Source of the DNA: Marivirga harenae
Lineage (GTDB): Bacteria > Bacteroidota > Bacteroidia > Cytophagales > Cyclobacteriaceae
Assembly: GCF_030534335.1 (NCBI RefSeq)
Contig: NZ_CP130565.1
Span: 3,059,501 to 3,123,500 of the forward strand
DNA: 64,000 nt
Reading direction: 5' to 3'
The position numbers and the translations under genes are program-made. Shown in pieces: positions 28,495 to 38,600 of the stretch (position 1 is its first letter; every line of letters starts with the position of its first letter). Under the pieces are notes generated by a model. That model was not told where the DNA came from and did not search any database. It saw only the letters and a list, made by a program, of their open reading frames with translations.

Positions 28495-29043
28495 ATGGAT
28501 TCAAAAATTCAGAAGCACTGGCAACGTATGGAAGAGGGTAAAGCTTATTACGATGCTTTACTTCAAGTATTCAGTCCAGAGCAGTTAAATTTTCACCCAG
28601 AAGTAGGGTCATGGTCAATGCTTGATGTGATGCAGCATTTGTATACATCTGAGCACATAAGTTTACAGTTTATGCAAAATTTCGACTTCAACAGAAAAAA
28701 TGAAAAGGTAGGATTAAAAGCTGCGGTCAAAACAATGATGCTGGTAAATAGACTGAATTCAAGGAAGAAATATCAAGCACCCAAAATTCTTGGTGAAAAA
28801 AAAGAAAGTTTAAATATAAGCGAGGATCCGCACCAATTTTCACATCAATGGGACAAGATCAGAAGTGATATGTTTACTTTTTTAACTGATTTTGATAAAG
28901 AGAAAATCGGTCATTTCATATTTTCCCATCCTGCGGTAGGGAAGCTAAACATACTCCAAACCATGCAATTTTTTGTGGCGCATATGAAACATCATCAATA
29001 TCAGATAGAGACTATTAATCATCATAAGAATTTTCCGAAATAG
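28495..29043 (+). CDS. DinB family protein
   Basis: This 182-residue helical protein has the DinB/YfiT-like four-helix pattern with metal-ligand histidines: FHPEVGSWSMLDVMQHLYTSEHISL near residues 33-57 and HMKHHQYQIETINHH near the C-terminus. Bacteroidota contain many such putative metal-dependent hydrolases or thiol transferases. The specific reaction is unknown. It follows the EEP gene by 53 bases, without an obvious promoter. Confidence 0.75.
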   Translation: MDSKIQKHWQRMEEGKAYYDALLQVFSPEQLNFHPEVGSWSMLDVMQHLYTSEHISLQFMQNFDFNRKNEKVGLKAAVKTMMLVNRLNSRKKYQAPKILGEKKESLNISEDPHQFSHQWDKIRSDMFTFLTDFDKEKIGHFIFSHPAVGKLNILQTMQFFVAHMKHHQYQIETINHHKNFPK

Positions 29044-29163
29044 TACCCAAGTTTACAGAACATTGGGATAGGTTAATCGAAAATAGAATATTAATTTGTA
29101 AATCAGTAATAATAATTTTTTTGAATACATATATTGCCTAAGAATCTAACTATTGCATAAACT

Positions 29164-29625
29164 ATGATAACAGAACTAAAAAACCTATCGGAATCAGAAA
29201 TCGATTTACTTAAAAAAATACCAGCGATGGTTACTATTTTAATTGCTGGTGCAGATGACCAAATTAGCAAGAGTGAATTGAAAGAAGCAGTAAACCTTAC
29301 AAAAATTAAGCAGAGTAAAGCTCGGAGGGAGCTGTTAAGTTATTACCAGGAAATCGCTCCTGATTTTGAAAAGAGTCTTAATGAATTGCTAAATTCTTAT
29401 CCACAAGATGCGGAAGTAAGAAGTAAGGTAGTCATTGAGGACTTGGAGAAGTTAAATACAGTATTAAATAAAGTTGATAAGGATTGGGCAACGCAATTTA
29501 TAAGCTCCATGAAAGATATTGCTAAGAGAGTAGCTGAGTCTGCAGGAGGGGTTTTTGGCTACATGTCTATTGGTTATGAGGAATCAAAATTAATTGATCT
29601 TAAAATGATAGAAGTGCCAAGTTAA
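29164..29625 (+). CDS. TerB-like hypothetical protein
   Basis: This 153-residue cytoplasmic, helical protein has an acidic segment AGADDQISKSELKEAVNL (about residues 29-46), resembling the calcium-binding TerB/TerB-like helical fold, and a glycine-containing C-terminal AGGVFGYMSIG. The similarity is at the level of pattern only, and I would not infer tellurite resistance. No recognisable partner genes adjoin it. Confidence 0.45.
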   Translation: MITELKNLSESEIDLLKKIPAMVTILIAGADDQISKSELKEAVNLTKIKQSKARRELLSYYQEIAPDFEKSLNELLNSYPQDAEVRSKVVIEDLEKLNTVLNKVDKDWATQFISSMKDIAKRVAESAGGVFGYMSIGYEESKLIDLKMIEVPS

Positions 29626-29635
29626 ACAGGTGCTT

Positions 29636-30670
29636 TTATCTTTTTCCCATTGTGGATTCTCTAATAACTAGTGAAGTTTCCATGACAAAGGTTTCATATT
29701 TTATGGGCTTATTTGCTCTAGTCAAGTGTATTTCTTCTGTAATAAGCTCAACGGCTTTTTTACCCATCTCATAATCAGGTTGGGATACCGAAGAAAGTGG
29801 TGGCTCTACCACAGAAGACATTTTCCAATCACTAAATCCCATGACTGCGATATCAAAAGGAATTCGCAATCCTTTTTCTTTAATTGCTTTAATTGCTCCT
29901 ATTGCGGTAGGATCTGTAGCACAGAAAATCGCATCGGGTATTTCATTTTCTGCTAAAAGGGCCAAAGTTGTGGTATAGCCTTCTTCTCGTGAAACCAGGT
30001 TACATTTTTTAACCAATTTTTCGTTAAAACCTAAGCCATAGTCTTTTAATGCTGACTTATATCCTCTGTATCTTTCTTTTGTAGTGTATGGATTTAAAGA
30101 GCCGGTTATATGGGCAATTTTTTTCTTGCCTAAACTAATAAGATGCTCAGTTGCAAAGTATGCCCCCTTGAAATCATCGCAAATTATTTTAGCAGATGTT
30201 AATTCATCAGTAATCTTATCAATTAGAATTACAGGTACATTATGCTCTTGCAGGTATTTAAGATGACTAACATCATTTGTGTTGTCGGATAGAGATATGA
30301 TCAATCCGTCAATCATACTTTTCTGAAAGGTTTCTACTCCTTTGAGTTCTGATTCAAATGATTCGTTACTTTGAAATAGCATAATACTGTAGCCTCTTTT
30401 CTCGGCCTCGTTTATGATTCCGCTAATTACGTTTGAGAAGAAGTGGTGTACTATCTGAGGTATTATTACACCAATTATAAAAGATTGCTGGTTTTTGAAA
30501 TTAATGGCAAATTGATTTCGCTGGTAATTAAGCTTCTCTGCTAATTCAAATACCTTCTTTTTTGTTTCAATTCCAATGTCTGGTTTGTTATTCAAGGCCC
30601 TGGATACAGAGGGGATACTGATACCCAATTCCTCTGCAATATCCTTCAGTCTAATATTATGTTTGCTCAT
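29636..30670 (-). CDS. LacI family transcriptional regulator
   Basis: This 344-residue repressor has an N-terminal helix-turn-helix (IRLKDIAEELGISIPSVSRALNNKP, residues about 5-29), the hinge region and a periplasmic-binding-protein-like sugar-sensing core (FIIGVIIPQIVHHFFSN; AVMGFSDWKMSSVVEPPLSSVSQP). It is divergent from the SusC gene and the intergenic region holds a strong LacI-type palindrome at 30738-30757, so it most likely controls the SusCD-VCBS-haloperoxidase-trehalase operon and perhaps itself. The effector is inferred to be trehalose or a breakdown product, because the operon ends in a trehalase. Confidence 0.9.
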   Translation of the reverse strand: MSKHNIRLKDIAEELGISIPSVSRALNNKPDIGIETKKKVFELAEKLNYQRNQFAINFKNQQSFIIGVIIPQIVHHFFSNVISGIINEAEKRGYSIMLFQSNESFESELKGVETFQKSMIDGLIISLSDNTNDVSHLKYLQEHNVPVILIDKITDELTSAKIICDDFKGAYFATEHLISLGKKKIAHITGSLNPYTTKERYRGYKSALKDYGLGFNEKLVKKCNLVSREEGYTTTLALLAENEIPDAIFCATDPTAIGAIKAIKEKGLRIPFDIAVMGFSDWKMSSVVEPPLSSVSQPDYEMGKKAVELITEEIHLTRANKPIKYETFVMETSLVIRESTMGKR

Positions 30671-30947
30671 GTTGATATTAAATTGATGAAAGTAGCAGTT
30701 TTTATTTAGAAAGATTATAAATAAAACGAAAATATATTTACGTAAACGATTACGTAACTAACTAAGTGTACAAAATACACTGAAAGCCTTGCAGGGAAAT
30801 TATGTAATATTTACATTGTTGTTAAGTTTAAGTTAAAAACCAAATATAATATAAACAGTTATGATTTAGATGTTTTAAAACAAATGAAAAATTACAAAAA
30901 CTAAAATTAAATTATGGAACTTTTAAACGGCTAAAATTCAAAAATTC
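30671..30947. other. Divergent control region of the SusCD/trehalase locus
   Basis: The 277-base gap between the LacI-family gene and SusC holds the operator-like palindrome described separately. Otherwise it is very AT-rich, with a long leader before SusC and no exact TAnnTTTG. No open frame of note. Confidence 0.5.
30738..30757. promoter_or_regulatory. LacI-family operator-like palindrome
   Basis: TTACGTAAACGATTACGTAA has eight-base arms (TTACGTAA and TTACGTAA) that are perfect inverted repeats around a central ACGA. This matches the usual LacI/CcpA-family operator plan, with a central CG inside the spacer. It lies 68 bases from the regulator start and 190 bases from the SusC start, a sensible place for repression of both. 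Confidence 0.65.
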
Positions 30948-33900
30948 ATGAGACACTTTTTACTAATTATGACAAGTGTGTTTTGGTTATCCTTCGGTAG
31001 CCTTTATGCACAAGACAGGACAATCACGGGAACTGTCACGGACTCAAAAACCGGAGAGGGTCTTCCGGGGGTAAACGTATTGGTAGTGGGGACCTCTAAT
31101 GGTGCAACTACTGATTTTGATGGGAAATTCAAGTTATCCATTTCAGGAGACGTGGATTTGAAATTTTCTTATATTGGCTACAAATCTCAAACTATTGATG
31201 TCGGGAGCAGAAGTGTGGTTGATGTTAAACTTCAAGAAGACGTGGAGCAGCTTTCAGAAGTTGTAGTTGTTGGTTATGGACAAGTTGAAGCCAAAGATGC
31301 GACTGGTGCTGTTGAACGTGTAACTGCCAAAGAGTTTAATGGTGGTGTAATTGCTTCTCCCGAACAATTGATTCAAGGTAAATCTGCTGGTGTACAAATC
31401 ACTTCTGCTTCTGGGGAGCCTGGAGCGGGCGTGAACATTAGAATTAGAGGAACATCATCTGTTAGAAATGGTAATAATCCTTTATTTGTAGTAGATGGAA
31501 TTCCTTTGACCGGAGATGATGTAACAGCTGGAGGTCTTGATGTTGGTAGCGGTACTTCTTCACCAAGAAACCCGCTAAACTTTCTAAATCCTAATGATAT
31601 TGAAAGTATGGATATTTTGAAAGATGCTTCCGCAACAGCTATTTATGGTGCTAGGGGAGCAAATGGTGTCGTACTAATTACTACCAAAAGTGGTAAAGGT
31701 TTGCAAAATAACATTTCTTACAATACGTCAGTAAGTGTGGCAAGTGCTGCAAATAGATTTGATTTATTAGATAGGGAAGAATATTTAGGGAACCTAAGTG
31801 AGTACGGTGCAGATCCAAATGAGTTAGATTTTGGTGCGGATACTGATTGGCAAGATGAAATTACCAGAACTGCAATCTCCCACAAACATGATATATCTTA
31901 TGCTAATGGATATGAGACTGGTAGTTATAGAGTCTCTGCTGGTTACGAAAATCAACAAGGTGTGATTGAGAATTCTGCAATGGAAAGATTAAATGCCAGA
32001 TTAAATTTTAATCAAAGTTTTTTAAATGATAAATTAAACTTCTCTACGCAGATAACACTATCAAGAATTAATGATGTTGCGCCTCCAATTACAAATAATG
32101 CAGGCTTTGAAGGAGATTTACTCGGTGCTGCCTACATTGCTAATCCTACATTTCCAGCTGATGCAAGCAGTCAAGTCGGAGGACTTAGAAATCCTTTATC
32201 TATGTTGGAGTATAATTTAGATGAGGCACAAACTGACAGAGCTTTAATTAATTTATCTCTTGATTATGATATTACTGAAGAATTGAATTTTAGAATAAAT
32301 GGGGGTTTTGACAATGCTAATTCAGTGAGGAATCAAGCGGCTTCACCAGAGTTATTGGCTGGTAATATTCTTGACAATGGAAGAGGTGGTATAGCGACTA
32401 TTGAATCAAGCAGTAATTTATTCGAAGCTTTATTAACCTTTGACAAAAAAATTGGCGAGGGGAACCTAAATATTTTGGGTGGTTATTCTTATCAAGAATT
32501 TAACAGAAGTGGAAATACGCTGCAAGGATTTGGTTTTAATACTAACGACATGAATCAAATGATCTCCGATCTTGAATCTGCAGGTGGTGCTGTTAGAGGT
32601 GCTATTTCAGGTGATTATCAACAGTTTGGGTATGATCCAGGAAACGATCAATTTTTTGTTAATAGATTAGAAGAAGGATCAGAAGATTTAGGAGCTAGGC
32701 CAACTATGCCAGTTGAAAAGTTAATTGAAAATCGTTTTGCAACAGTAGATGAATTGCAATCATTTTTCGGTAGGGTGAACTATAATGTATTAGATAAGTA
32801 TTTATTTACGGCCACAATAAGAGCTGATGGATCAACTCGATTCGGAGGAGAAAATAAATATGGTGTTTTTCCATCTGCAGCCTTTGCATGGAGAGTGTCG
32901 GATGAATCTTTTATTCCAGATAGTTTCCATAACCTGAAATTTAGGTTAGGTTACGGTGTAACAGGTAATCAAGAAATACCGCATAATTTGCACCAAAGAA
33001 GACAAAACTATGGAGATATAGGATTTAATGATGGAGGAGATATAATTAGACCTGGTTTGACTACGGTGGCTTTTGATAATCCTGATTTAAGATGGGAAGA
33101 GACTGCCATGACTAACGTTGGTATAGACTTCGGGTTTTTAAACGGAAGATTATCAGGTACCTTTGATTTGTATAGAAAAAATACAACTGACTTATTAATA
33201 CAAGTTACTTCTGCTCAGCCAGCGCCACAACCATTTACATGGTTCAACCTACCTGCAGATGTTGTAAATCAAGGTATTGAGTTGTCTATGGATTACGTTA
33301 TTATAGATAATGCAGATTTTAGTTGGAATTTTGGATTTAATGTAGCGTATAATAAGAATCAAGTAAATGATTATGACGGTTCTATTGATACCGGTGAAAT
33401 TTCTGGTCAAGGATTAACAGGTGCATTTGCACAGCGTATCACTGGGGGACAACCTCTATTTGCTTATTATTTGCGTGATTTTGCAGGCTATAACGAAAAC
33501 GGCATAGCTGAATATAATGATGGAGATTTTCAACAATTCTTAGGTTTCAGCCCTATCCCACTATATAATACGGGTATTAATACCACTTTTAACTACAAAA
33601 ATTGGGATTTGAGTGTGTACATGAATGGTCAGTTTGGACATTATATATATAACAACACTGCTAATGCATTCTTCACTGCTGGTGCTTATGGAAATGGTAG
33701 AAATGTTACTGCTGATGTATTGGAATCTGACGAAGCTCCAATTAACGCTCCTGATGTTTCTACAAGATTTTTAGAAAAAGGTGATTTTTTAAGATTACAA
33801 AACCTTTCACTAGGATATAATTTTGATCTTAGTGGGAATACTTTTGTTAAAAATTTAAGAATGTATGCAAATGCTCAAAACCTATTTGTGTTAACTAGCT

Positions 33901-34025
33901 ATTCAGGCTTAGACCCAGAAGTAAACGTTAACAAATCATTAAATGGTGTTCCGTCTTTAGGAATTGATTATACTTCTTTCCCTAGACCACGAACTTTAAC
34001 AGTTGGTTTGAATGTTACATTTTAA
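30948..34025 (+). CDS. SusC/RagA-type TonB-linked outer-membrane transporter
   Basis: This 1025-residue protein has a signal peptide (MRHFLLIMTSVFWLSFGSLYAQ), a carboxypeptidase-regulatory-like domain (ITGTVTDSKTGEGLPGVNVLVVG), the SusC linker SEVVVVGYGQVE, a plug domain (KSAGVQITSASGEPG; YGARGANGVVLITTKSG) and a beta-barrel ending in a C-terminal phenylalanine (VGLNVTF). SusC proteins import oligosaccharides or peptides through the outer membrane using TonB-ExbBD energy, with the SusD lid encoded next. Adjacent genes point to a trehalose-type substrate, which is inferred. Confidence 0.95.
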   Translation: MRHFLLIMTSVFWLSFGSLYAQDRTITGTVTDSKTGEGLPGVNVLVVGTSNGATTDFDGKFKLSISGDVDLKFSYIGYKSQTIDVGSRSVVDVKLQEDVEQLSEVVVVGYGQVEAKDATGAVERVTAKEFNGGVIASPEQLIQGKSAGVQITSASGEPGAGVNIRIRGTSSVRNGNNPLFVVDGIPLTGDDVTAGGLDVGSGTSSPRNPLNFLNPNDIESMDILKDASATAIYGARGANGVVLITTKSGKGLQNNISYNTSVSVASAANRFDLLDREEYLGNLSEYGADPNELDFGADTDWQDEITRTAISHKHDISYANGYETGSYRVSAGYENQQGVIENSAMERLNARLNFNQSFLNDKLNFSTQITLSRINDVAPPITNNAGFEGDLLGAAYIANPTFPADASSQVGGLRNPLSMLEYNLDEAQTDRALINLSLDYDITEELNFRINGGFDNANSVRNQAASPELLAGNILDNGRGGIATIESSSNLFEALLTFDKKIGEGNLNILGGYSYQEFNRSGNTLQGFGFNTNDMNQMISDLESAGGAVRGAISGDYQQFGYDPGNDQFFVNRLEEGSEDLGARPTMPVEKLIENRFATVDELQSFFGRVNYNVLDKYLFTATIRADGSTRFGGENKYGVFPSAAFAWRVSDESFIPDSFHNLKFRLGYGVTGNQEIPHNLHQRRQNYGDIGFNDGGDIIRPGLTTVAFDNPDLRWEETAMTNVGIDFGFLNGRLSGTFDLYRKNTTDLLIQVTSAQPAPQPFTWFNLPADVVNQGIELSMDYVIIDNADFSWNFGFNVAYNKNQVNDYDGSIDTGEISGQGLTGAFAQRITGGQPLFAYYLRDFAGYNENGIAEYNDGDFQQFLGFSPIPLYNTGINTTFNYKNWDLSVYMNGQFGHYIYNNTANAFFTAGAYGNGRNVTADVLESDEAPINAPDVSTRFLEKGDFLRLQNLSLGYNFDLSGNTFVKNLRMYANAQNLFVLTSYSGLDPEVNVNKSLNGVPSLGIDYTSFPRPRTLTVGLNVTF

Positions 34026-34037
34026 AAAATATTAATC

Positions 34038-35570
34038 ATGGATAAATTTAAAATATTATTAGTTGGATTGTCAGTGCTTGCATGGTCTTGTACTGACTTG
34101 GAGGTAGAGGAGCTGGATTCTGTCGTGGTAGATGATGTTTCTGGTGAATTTAGTGGTGTGAATCCAGGTGAAAACCTCACTAGTGCTTACGTAAGCACTG
34201 CAAATTCCGTAGGAAGCCAAGATAATACTTATGCTTTAATGGAGGTCTCCTCTGATGCCCAATTAGTTCCTACTAGAGGTACCGACTGGGGTGACAACGG
34301 GGTATGGAGAACATTGCATCAGCACACTTGGGATGCAACTCATCAGTTTAATTTAAATGCATGGAATAATCAAAATTCGAATGTTTTTGCATTAAATCAG
34401 ATAATTGCTCCAGAATCGGAAGCTGACCCTCAGCAATTGGCGGAGGCTAAATTCCTTAGAGCATTGAATGTATTCATTATTATGGATCTATGGGGACAAG
34501 TTCCGTTTAGAGATCCAAATGATGGTGTTGATACTGACCCTCGTGTTTTGAGCAGGCAAGAGGCAGTTACATTGATAGAAGAAGATTTAAGTAATACAAC
34601 AATAGAAAATCTTCCGAATATCGGGCCTGGAGATGATAGTGAGATTTTAAGGGCTTCTCAGGCATCAGCTCATTTTTTACGAGCTAAGTTCTACCTTAAT
34701 AAGCACATCTTATTAGGTAATCCGTCTGGATCTGCACCAGATAATGCCGATATGGATCGAGTAATTGAAGCTGTAGATGCAGTAACTGCTGCTGGATTCT
34801 CTTTGGAAGAAGATTATTTTGAGATTTTTGATCCTGCTCCTGATAATGAATCTATCTTTACTCTAGAAAGAGATGCAGGAGGTAGAATTTGGAATACACT
34901 TCATTATAACCATAATGAAATTGATGGAAATGCTGGTGGTGGCTGGAATGGCTTCTGTACTACTGCTGAATTCTATAGCATCTTTGAAGGTGATGCAAAT
35001 TCCAATACTCCTGGGTCTAACCAAGAAACTAGAAGGGGCTTTGTTCCTGAAGAAGGTTATGGTTATGGATTCCTTGTTGGACAACAATACGGTTATGATG
35101 GACAGGAATTATCTACTAGAAATGGAGAGCCTCTTGCATTTAAGTCGGAATTACCGGGATTAGCTGGCAATAGTGAAGCAACTGGAATTAGGGTACTTAA
35201 ATATCATCCTGACAATGGGGGTGCATTCCCAGGCAGACAAATTCTATTCAGATATGCTGATGCTGTATTAATGAAAGCTGAAGCTAACCTATGGAAAGGC
35301 AATACTGGCGAAGCACTTCAACTAGTAAATGACTTAAGAGATATTAGAGGAGCTTCTCCTTTAGCTTCATTGGATGCACAGGAGATGTTAGATGAGAGAG
35401 GTAGAGAAATGTATATTGAATTTTGGAGAAGGCAAGATCAGATTCGTTTTGGGACTTTTACCCAGCCATGGTCGTATAAGGATAATACTGAAGAATTTAG
35501 GGTATTATTTCCGATACCTTCTTTAGCGATTAGTACCAATCCTAATTTAGAACAAAATCCAGGTTATTAA
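34038..35570 (+). CDS. RagB/SusD family outer-membrane lipoprotein
   Basis: This 510-residue lipoprotein has its lipobox cysteine at residue 18 (LAWSC). It carries the SusD TPR-like helices (AEAKFLRALNVFIIMDLWGQVPFRD; VLMKAEANLWKG) and the C-terminal block RGREMYIEFWRRQDQIRFG with the FPIPSLAISTNPNLEQNPGY ending. It forms the surface lid of the SusC channel and captures substrate. It lies 12 bases after SusC. Confidence 0.95.
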   Translation: MDKFKILLVGLSVLAWSCTDLEVEELDSVVVDDVSGEFSGVNPGENLTSAYVSTANSVGSQDNTYALMEVSSDAQLVPTRGTDWGDNGVWRTLHQHTWDATHQFNLNAWNNQNSNVFALNQIIAPESEADPQQLAEAKFLRALNVFIIMDLWGQVPFRDPNDGVDTDPRVLSRQEAVTLIEEDLSNTTIENLPNIGPGDDSEILRASQASAHFLRAKFYLNKHILLGNPSGSAPDNADMDRVIEAVDAVTAAGFSLEEDYFEIFDPAPDNESIFTLERDAGGRIWNTLHYNHNEIDGNAGGGWNGFCTTAEFYSIFEGDANSNTPGSNQETRRGFVPEEGYGYGFLVGQQYGYDGQELSTRNGEPLAFKSELPGLAGNSEATGIRVLKYHPDNGGAFPGRQILFRYADAVLMKAEANLWKGNTGEALQLVNDLRDIRGASPLASLDAQEMLDERGREMYIEFWRRQDQIRFGTFTQPWSYKDNTEEFRVLFPIPSLAISTNPNLEQNPGY

Positions 35571-35586
35571 ATTTAACTAACAACTT

Positions 35587-35624
35587 AAAAAGGATAATGA
35601 ATTTATTTTCATTATCCTTTTTTT
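35587..35624 (+). terminator. Hairpin terminator or attenuator after SusD
   Basis: A 15-base perfect stem (35587-35601 with 35608-35622; its core is GGATAATGAA/TTCATTATCC) has a 6-base loop and ends in a run of seven T. It is the strongest hairpin seen in the window and lies in the 86-base gap between SusD and the first VCBS gene. It may terminate part of the transcripts, so SusCD would be made in excess over downstream genes. Confidence 0.75.
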
Positions 35625-35656
35625 ATACATTTAAGCTTCTAAAAGCCTAAATAATC

Positions 35657-38600
35657 ATGTCTATTAAAAAATCATTTTTTTATTTAATTCTTATTTTTAT
35701 TCCTTTTTTGGCTTGTGATAACAATTCCACAAATGAAAAGACTACTACAAAAGAAATTATTACTTATGAATTGCTAGATTCTTCTAGAACAGGCATTACC
35801 TTCCTCAATCAAGTAGAAAATAGAGATCAGTTCAATATTTTTTCCTATAGAAATTTTTACAATGGCGGTGGGGTAGGTGTTGTAGATATCAACAATGATG
35901 GCCTGCAAGACATAATTTTTACTGGGAATCAGGTCAATAATAAGCTTTATCTCAATAAAGGTAATTTCCAATTTGAAGATATTACAGAAAGTGCTGGTCT
36001 TAAAGGCTATGGGGGTTGGAGTACTGGGGTTAGTATAGTAGATATCAACCAAGATGGCTACAAAGATATTTATGTAAGTAATGCTGGTTATGAAGAAGGT
36101 AGAAATCCGTTTAATGAATTATTTATAAACAATGGTGATAATACCTTTACGGAAAAGGCAAAAGAATATGGCTTGAATGAGCCAGGCTACACCACTCATG
36201 CTGCTTTCTTTGATTACGATGGGGATGGTGATTTAGACGTTTATATACTAAATAACTCCTTTATTCCAGTTAATACCCTGAATAATAGTAATAAAAGGGA
36301 TTTGTATGCAGAAGATTGGGATGTAAAGGAATTTGTAAAAGGAGGGGGAGACAAATTACTACGTAATGATAATGGACAGTTTGTTGATGTTAGCAGAGAA
36401 GCAGGAATTTACGGTTCCTTAATAGGCTTTGGATTAGGAGTAACTGTTGGTGATATCAATGGTGACCATTTACAGGATATTTATGTTTCCAATGATTTCT
36501 TTGAGCGGGATTATCTATATATCAATCAAGGAAATGGTACATTCTCAGAAGAGAGCAAAAAATGGATGGGTCATATGAGTTTAGCCTCCATGGGAGCGGA
36601 TCTGGCTGATATTAATAATGACGGTTATCCGGAAATCTTCACCACAGAGATGATACCTGAAACAGATCAACTGATTAAGCAAAAATTACAATTCGAGAAT
36701 TATAATACTTACCAACTGAAGCTCCGCAGAGACTTTTATCATCAGTACATGCACAATGCGCTTCAATTAAATACCGGAAATGGGAGCTTCCAGGAAATTG
36801 CATGGTATGCTGGAGTAGCCCAATCTGATTGGAGTTGGGGCGCCTTGATGTTTGATGCCAATATGGACGGCTATAATGATATTTTTGTTTGTAATGGTGT
36901 TTATCAAGATGTAACTGATGCGGATTTCATGGATTTCTTTGCCAATGATGTGGTGCAAAGAATGGTTTTGACAGGCAAGAAAGATAAAATGGAGGATGTT
37001 TTGGCAAAAATGCCTAGTAATCCACAAGCCAATAAGTTATTTATCAATTCAGGCAACTTGCAATTTAATAGTAAAGAACATGAAATGGGAATGGGTCAGG
37101 AAACATTCTCTAATGGTGCCGCTTATGCCGATTTAAACAATGACGGTAGCCTGGATGTCATTGTCAGTAACTTGAATCATCTTTCTACAATCTATAAAAG
37201 TAATGCTAAAACGGACAGTACTCACTTCCTGAAGGTAGCCTTAGCATTTGAAAAGCCCAATAGGGATGCCATAGGGGCAAAGGTTCAAGTTTATTCAGGA
37301 GAAAAGCAATTTCACAGACAAATGATGCCCACACGAGGTTTTCAGTCTTCTGTAGATTATAATTTACATTTTGGTCTTGGCAACATTCAAAAGATTGATT
37401 CCATTAGAGTCATTTGGCCCGATAAACTAAGTAGTTTAATTCAAAATCCTCCAATTGATACCTTACTCAAAATTAATTATAAGGACGAAACCAAAGAAGA
37501 AGGAGAAGCAGTAACTCCATTGTTAAAAGAAACGACTAAACAATATTTTCAGCAAGTTAATCATGATTTTAAATCTCACGAAGAGGATCATCATGTAGAT
37601 TTCTATTATGAAGGATTGATCATGAGAATGCTTTCTAAGGAAGGGCCGACTTTTCAAGTAATCGATCTGAATAAGGATGGGTTAGATGATGTGATTATGG
37701 GAGCTGCAAAAGGACAAAGTTCATCTGTTTATTTTCAACTGCCTAACGGTAGTTTTAAATCCACTCAACTCAGTGACATTGAAAATGAAGTAACTGCCGT
37801 TCATGCTTTTGACGCTAATGGTGACGGCTTATTAGATCTTTATTTTGGATCTGGTGGTAACCATCAATCAGAAAATAACCCTGTTTTTAACGATCACTTA
37901 TTTGTACAAACTAAGTCGGAGACTTTTGAAAAATCAAAAGAAGCAATTCCGGAAACTGGTCTTAATACATCAGTGGTTTTAAGTTTTGATTATGATGATG
38001 ATGGGGATTTAGATTTATTTGTAGGCAGTCGATCTGTACCTCAAGAATATGGTCAAAGTCCAAAAAGTTTCCTTTTTGAAAATGACGGTAATGGAAATTT
38101 TAAAGATATGACCATTAGAAGAGCGATAGACTTGGATAATTTAGGAATGATAACAGATGCTAAATTAGCAGATATCAATCAAGATGGAAATCAAAACCTA
38201 ATCCTTGTAGGTGAATGGATGGGAGTTGAAATTTTTGAAATAACAGGAAAACAATTAAAAAAATTAGAGAAAAATCCGTTGCAAGAATTAAAAGGCTGGT
38301 GGAATACAGTTGAAATATCTGATTTGAACAATGATGGTCTTGCTGATTTGGTAGTAGGAAATAGAGGAGATAATTTCTATTTTACCGCTACTGACGAAAT
38401 GCCTGTAAAAATATGGTTGGAGGATTTTGATGGCAATGGTGATAAAGATAAAATTCTAACTCGAACCCTTAATGGAAGGGATATCCCGCTACAGCAAAAA
38501 GGTGAAATGATCGGTCAATTGCCCGGTTTGAAAAAGCAAAGTTTGAAATATGAAGATTATGGTAAAAAGTCAATTGTAGATTTAATGGGGGCTGACAAGA

